Source: an uncultured Negativicutes bacterium
GTDB lineage: Bacteria > Bacillota > Negativicutes > Veillonellales > Megasphaeraceae
Length of the DNA: 64,000 bases
Reading direction: 5' to 3'
Assembly (NCBI GenBank): GCA_900752195.1
Contig: CAADUJ010000004.1
Coordinates: 1 to 64,000, forward strand
The translations under genes were made by a program, and so were the position numbers. Positions 61,448-64,000 of the stretch are shown piece by piece. Under the pieces are notes generated by a model. The model did not search any database. It was not told where the DNA came from and worked only from the letters and a program-made list of their open reading frames with translations. Each line of letters starts with the position of its first letter. Position 1 is the stretch's first letter.

Positions 61448-62701
61448 TCAACCTTCATATTTTTTGAACAACAGCGTCGCATTGTGGCCCCCGAATCCAA
61501 AAGAGTTGGAAATGGCAACGCGAACATCTTTATCTACAGAATGACCTGGTACGTAGTTAAGGCCCAGTTCCTTCAATTCATCTTCTGGTTCAACGAGGTT
61601 GATTGTAGGATGAACCTTCCCCGTTTCGATGGTCATGGCACAAGCGATTGCTTCTACAGCACCAGCTGCACCGAGAAGATGGCCCGTCATGGACTTCGTC
61701 GAGCTCATGAGTAACTCTTTAGCATGATTACCAAAGACACGTGCGACAGCTTTTGATTCGTTAAGGTCGTTCAAATGCGTCGATGTGCCATGAGCGTTGA
61801 CATAATCTACGTCATCAGGCGTAAGACCTGCATCATCTATAGCAAGTTTCATGCATTTCGACTGCTGGATTCCATCGGGACCAGGAGCCGTAATGTGGTA
61901 GGCATCTGCATTGCTGCCATAGCCTGCAATTTCACAATAAATATGGGCTCCCCGCTTTTTCGCATGTTCTAATTCTTCAAGGAAGACGATACCTGCGCCT
62001 TCACCCATGACAAAGCCATCACGGTCTTTATCGAAGGGGCGTGACGCATGAGCCGGATCGTCGTTTCGGGTACTCAAAGCCTTCATTGCAGCAAAACCAG
62101 CTACCGCACCAGGCGAAACGGCTGCTTCTGTACCACCGGCAACAGCTGCGTCGAGTTCACCACGCTGAATCATACGGTATGCATCGCCAATAGAGTTCGT
62201 GCCCGTTGCACAAGCAGTCACGACGCTGGCACAATGACCTTGAAGACCAAAAACAATGGATACCTGGCCAGAAGCCATGTTCGCAATCATCTTCGGTACG
62301 ACAAAGGGATTGACGCGAGACGGACCTTTGGCAAAGAGGCCTTCGTATAAGTTATGAAGTGTTTCCATACCGCCGATACCAGTGCCAACGATGGTACCGA
62401 TACGATCACGATTTTCTTCATCCAAGTTGATTTTGGAATCGTCAATAGCCAGCTTGGCTGCAGCGACAGCAAACTGAGTGGAAACATCCATATGCCGAGC
62501 TTCTTTTCGGTCAATACCATAGTCCTTCGGTTCAAAGCCCTTTACTTCACCAGCAATGCGGGCATTATATTCGGATGCATCAAAATGCGTAATAGGACCG
62601 ATGCCGTTTTTACCAGCTAACAGGGCATTCCAGAATTCGTCTTTACCAAGCCCTACCGGAGAAATAACGCCTAATCCGGTAATTACTACACGTTTTTCCA
62701 A
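61448..62701 (-). CDS. fabF: 3-oxoacyl-[acyl-carrier-protein] synthase II
   Basis: Elongates acyl-ACP with malonyl-ACP. It is 417 residues from a TTG start at 62701, which has GAGGTG six bases upstream and matches the usual EKRVVITGLGVISP beginning; an ATG six codons earlier has no ribosome site. Catalytic Cys in VTACATGTNS, His in NAHGTSTHLND, Lys/His in STKSMTGHLLGAAG, and the end SNSFGFGGHNATLLF. It follows the FabK-like gene by 40 bases and is probably co-transcribed from acpP. Confidence 0.96.
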   Translation of the reverse strand: MEKRVVITGLGVISPVGLGKDEFWNALLAGKNGIGPITHFDASEYNARIAGEVKGFEPKDYGIDRKEARHMDVSTQFAVAAAKLAIDDSKINLDEENRDRIGTIVGTGIGGMETLHNLYEGLFAKGPSRVNPFVVPKMIANMASGQVSIVFGLQGHCASVVTACATGTNSIGDAYRMIQRGELDAAVAGGTEAAVSPGAVAGFAAMKALSTRNDDPAHASRPFDKDRDGFVMGEGAGIVFLEELEHAKKRGAHIYCEIAGYGSNADAYHITAPGPDGIQQSKCMKLAIDDAGLTPDDVDYVNAHGTSTHLNDLNESKAVARVFGNHAKELLMSSTKSMTGHLLGAAGAVEAIACAMTIETGKVHPTINLVEPEDELKELGLNYVPGHSVDKDVRVAISNSFGFGGHNATLLFKKYEG

Positions 62702-62741
62702 AATGTTCACCTCATCCATTAAAATATCAATCGTAATGTAA

Positions 62742-63698
62742 TTAATCAGGAATTTCTTCCATTTCGCGTTTCAGATACTCAAAGATTTCCTTGACTGTCA
62801 GTATTTCATGTATTTCCTGCATGCGACGACCTGAGAAGACGAGACCCGTTTCGACATCGCCTTGCTGTGCCCGTGTCAATGCACGGATAATACAGTATTT
62901 ATGGCTGCATTTACGAAGACAGTGATCGCAAGTTTCCGGTTTCGGTGCCGTCCCTAAAAGGGCTCGTTCCGAAAAGGGCGTACGGATAGCCTGACCAGGG
63001 AGCCCGACAGGACTGTGGACAAGGATAAAGTCTTCAGGTTTATTTGCGCGGAGATATACTTTTTTTAATTCGTCAGAACCGTTCGATTCTACACTGGCCG
63101 CAAAACGGCTGCCCATCTGGACGCCATTGGCGCCTAATCTGAGCATCGCCGCAATATCTTCACCATGCAGGATACCGCCTGCTCCGATGACAGGAATGTC
63201 AACAGCAGCACGTACTTCTGGTACAATGACGCGGCTCGAACGATTTGTCCCCAGATGCCCGCCAGCCTCTGCGCCTTCTACAACGACAGCTGCTGCACCG
63301 AGAGTCTGAGATATTTTAGCTAGCTTTGCCGACGATACAATAGGCACAATCGGCGTATTGTATTCTTTTCCCCAGGCAAACATGTCCCGTGAAAAACCTG
63401 CACCGGCAACGACTAGATCGATTCCTTCTTCAAGTGCTGTAGTGACGATACCCTTAAAATCCTGGGCCGCAACCATAGCATTAATACCAATAATTCCGTT
63501 AGGCGATAATTCGCGGGCTAAACGGATTTCATGTCTAATTTCATCATAAGGCATACCGGAGATGGCAATCAAGCCGATGCCGCCTTCATTGGCAACAGCT
63601 GCAGCCAACCGAGCTGTAGACAAACGTATAGCCATTCCTCCCTGAATGATTGGCACGTTAGCTACAAGGTTTCCAATACGTAATTCTGGAAGCTTCAC
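62742..63698 (-). CDS. FabK-like enoyl-ACP reductase / nitronate monooxygenase family flavoprotein
   Basis: A 318-residue TIM-barrel FMN protein. Motifs: PIIQGGMAIRLS at the start, INAMV, VVAGAGFSRD, VVEGAEAGGHLG with the active-site His, IGAGGILHGED and GVQMGSRFAAS. The C-terminal quarter adds CDHCLRKCSHKYC. The GTG at 63698 has GGAGG eight bases upstream. Position between acpP and fabF argues for a FabK-type fatty-acid role; the nitronate monooxygenase annotation is the alternative. Confidence 0.88.
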   Translation of the reverse strand: MKLPELRIGNLVANVPIIQGGMAIRLSTARLAAAVANEGGIGLIAISGMPYDEIRHEIRLARELSPNGIIGINAMVAAQDFKGIVTTALEEGIDLVVAGAGFSRDMFAWGKEYNTPIVPIVSSAKLAKISQTLGAAAVVVEGAEAGGHLGTNRSSRVIVPEVRAAVDIPVIGAGGILHGEDIAAMLRLGANGVQMGSRFAASVESNGSDELKKVYLRANKPEDFILVHSPVGLPGQAIRTPFSERALLGTAPKPETCDHCLRKCSHKYCIIRALTRAQQGDVETGLVFSGRRMQEIHEILTVKEIFEYLKREMEEIPD

Positions 63699-63716
63699 AG
63701 TAGTTTCCTCCATTCA

Positions 63717-63762
63717 AGATACCGTCCGGGAGAAAGCACAGGACCTTCTCCCCTACGGATCT
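63717..63762 (-). other. Hairpin between acpP and the FabK-like gene
   Basis: GATCCGTAGGGGAGAAGG pairs, imperfectly, with CTTTCTCCCGGACGGTATC. No U-run, so it is more likely a processing or stabilising hairpin than a terminator; it would allow acpP mRNA to be more abundant. Confidence 0.5.
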
Positions 63763-63772
63763 TATTGCATAC

Positions 63773-64000
63773 TTACGCTTTTTTTTCCTTTTCGATGTAT
63801 TCAACTGTATCTTTGACAGTTTTAATCTTTTCAGCAACATCATCAGGGATTTCGATATTGAATTCTTCTTCGAAAGCCATAATCAATTCGACAATGTCCA
63901 AGGAATCAGCGCCCAAATCATCGATGTAAGCAGCGTCCATTTTTACTTCTTTTTCATCGACGCCTAATTGTTCAACAACGATGCTCTTCACTTTTTCAAA
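63773..64000 (-). CDS. acpP: Acyl carrier protein (start outside the window)
   Basis: At least 75 residues; the frame is open to the window edge (TTT GAA AAA GTG AAG), so the first few residues are missing. The phosphopantetheine Ser is in DLGADSLDIVEL, and the acidic helix II follows (MAFEEEFNIEIPDD). Carries acyl chains for FabF and other fatty-acid enzymes encoded just downstream. Confidence 0.97.
   Translation of the reverse strand, partial: FEKVKSIVVEQLGVDEKEVKMDAAYIDDLGADSLDIVELIMAFEEEFNIEIPDDVAEKIKTVKDTVEYIEKEKKA

Overview
This window looks like chromosomal DNA of a Negativicutes bacterium (Veillonellales, probably Megasphaera or a close relative). This is an inference from gene content, since no rRNA is present. 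Firmicute-type logic (AddAB nuclease, PyrR-type leader boxes, CggR-like regulator with gap-pgk-tpi, PhoP-like box spacing) sits beside outer-membrane features (an LptD/OstA-like barrel protein with a signal peptide). Almost all genes are on the minus strand. I see no prophage, insertion sequence or CRISPR array.

Layout: (1) 1-1112, five tRNA genes (Thr-Tyr-fMet-Thr-Met in transcription order) leading into the 5' part of tuf (EF-Tu). (2) 1.3-8.0 kb, the pyrimidine operon pyrB-pyrC-carA-carB behind a leader with two PyrR-binding boxes and one terminator. (3) 8.0-18.1 kb, a small hypothetical gene, L-serine dehydratase (sdaAB, sdaAA), the AddB/AddA helicase-nuclease and an orphan radical SAM enzyme. 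(4) 18.4-23.2 kb, an IclR regulator, an ADP-ribosylglycohydrolase homologue with altered metal ligands, a structured intergenic element, an Rrf2 regulator, and a PiT phosphate transporter with its DUF47 partner. (5) 23.3-31.6 kb, a glycolytic block in transcription order gap(30454), gpmI, gap(27563), cggR, gap(25445), pgk, tpiA. It holds three GAPDH paralogues, and the one in the classical cggR-gap-pgk-tpi position has Met where the catalytic Cys should be.

(6) 31.6-35.3 kb, a YdcF-like protein, a C39-peptidase-like protein, tmRNA and a class I aminotransferase. (7) 35.3-39.5 kb, a metal P-type ATPase with an unusual SCG motif and two partner proteins carrying HMA-like folds without CxxC, then a flavodoxin gene broken by an in-frame stop. 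(8) 39.7-47.9 kb, phosphate acquisition: pstSCAB-phoU and phoB-phoR, with a lactate-racemase (LarA) family gene translationally coupled to phoR. Matching 11/22-bp periodic TTnACA repeats precede both pstS and phoB. (9) 48.0-53.7 kb, an LptD-like envelope protein, an unrecognised repeat-bearing secreted protein, two aldo/keto reductases and a divergent LysR regulator. (10) 53.8-59.5 kb, SbcCD, endonuclease IV and a PerR/Fur regulator. (11) 59.6-64.0 kb, an Elp3-like radical SAM protein, RNase III, FabF, a FabK-like enzyme with a four-Cys motif, and acyl carrier protein (cut by the window end).

The genes mostly serve core metabolism: UMP synthesis, lower glycolysis, fatty-acid elongation, phosphate uptake and DNA repair. 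The most unusual signals are the Cys-less GAPDH in the CggR operon, the LarA homologue inside the phosphate-sensing operon, the HMA/P-type ATPase cassette, and the structured element at about 20.57-20.77 kb.
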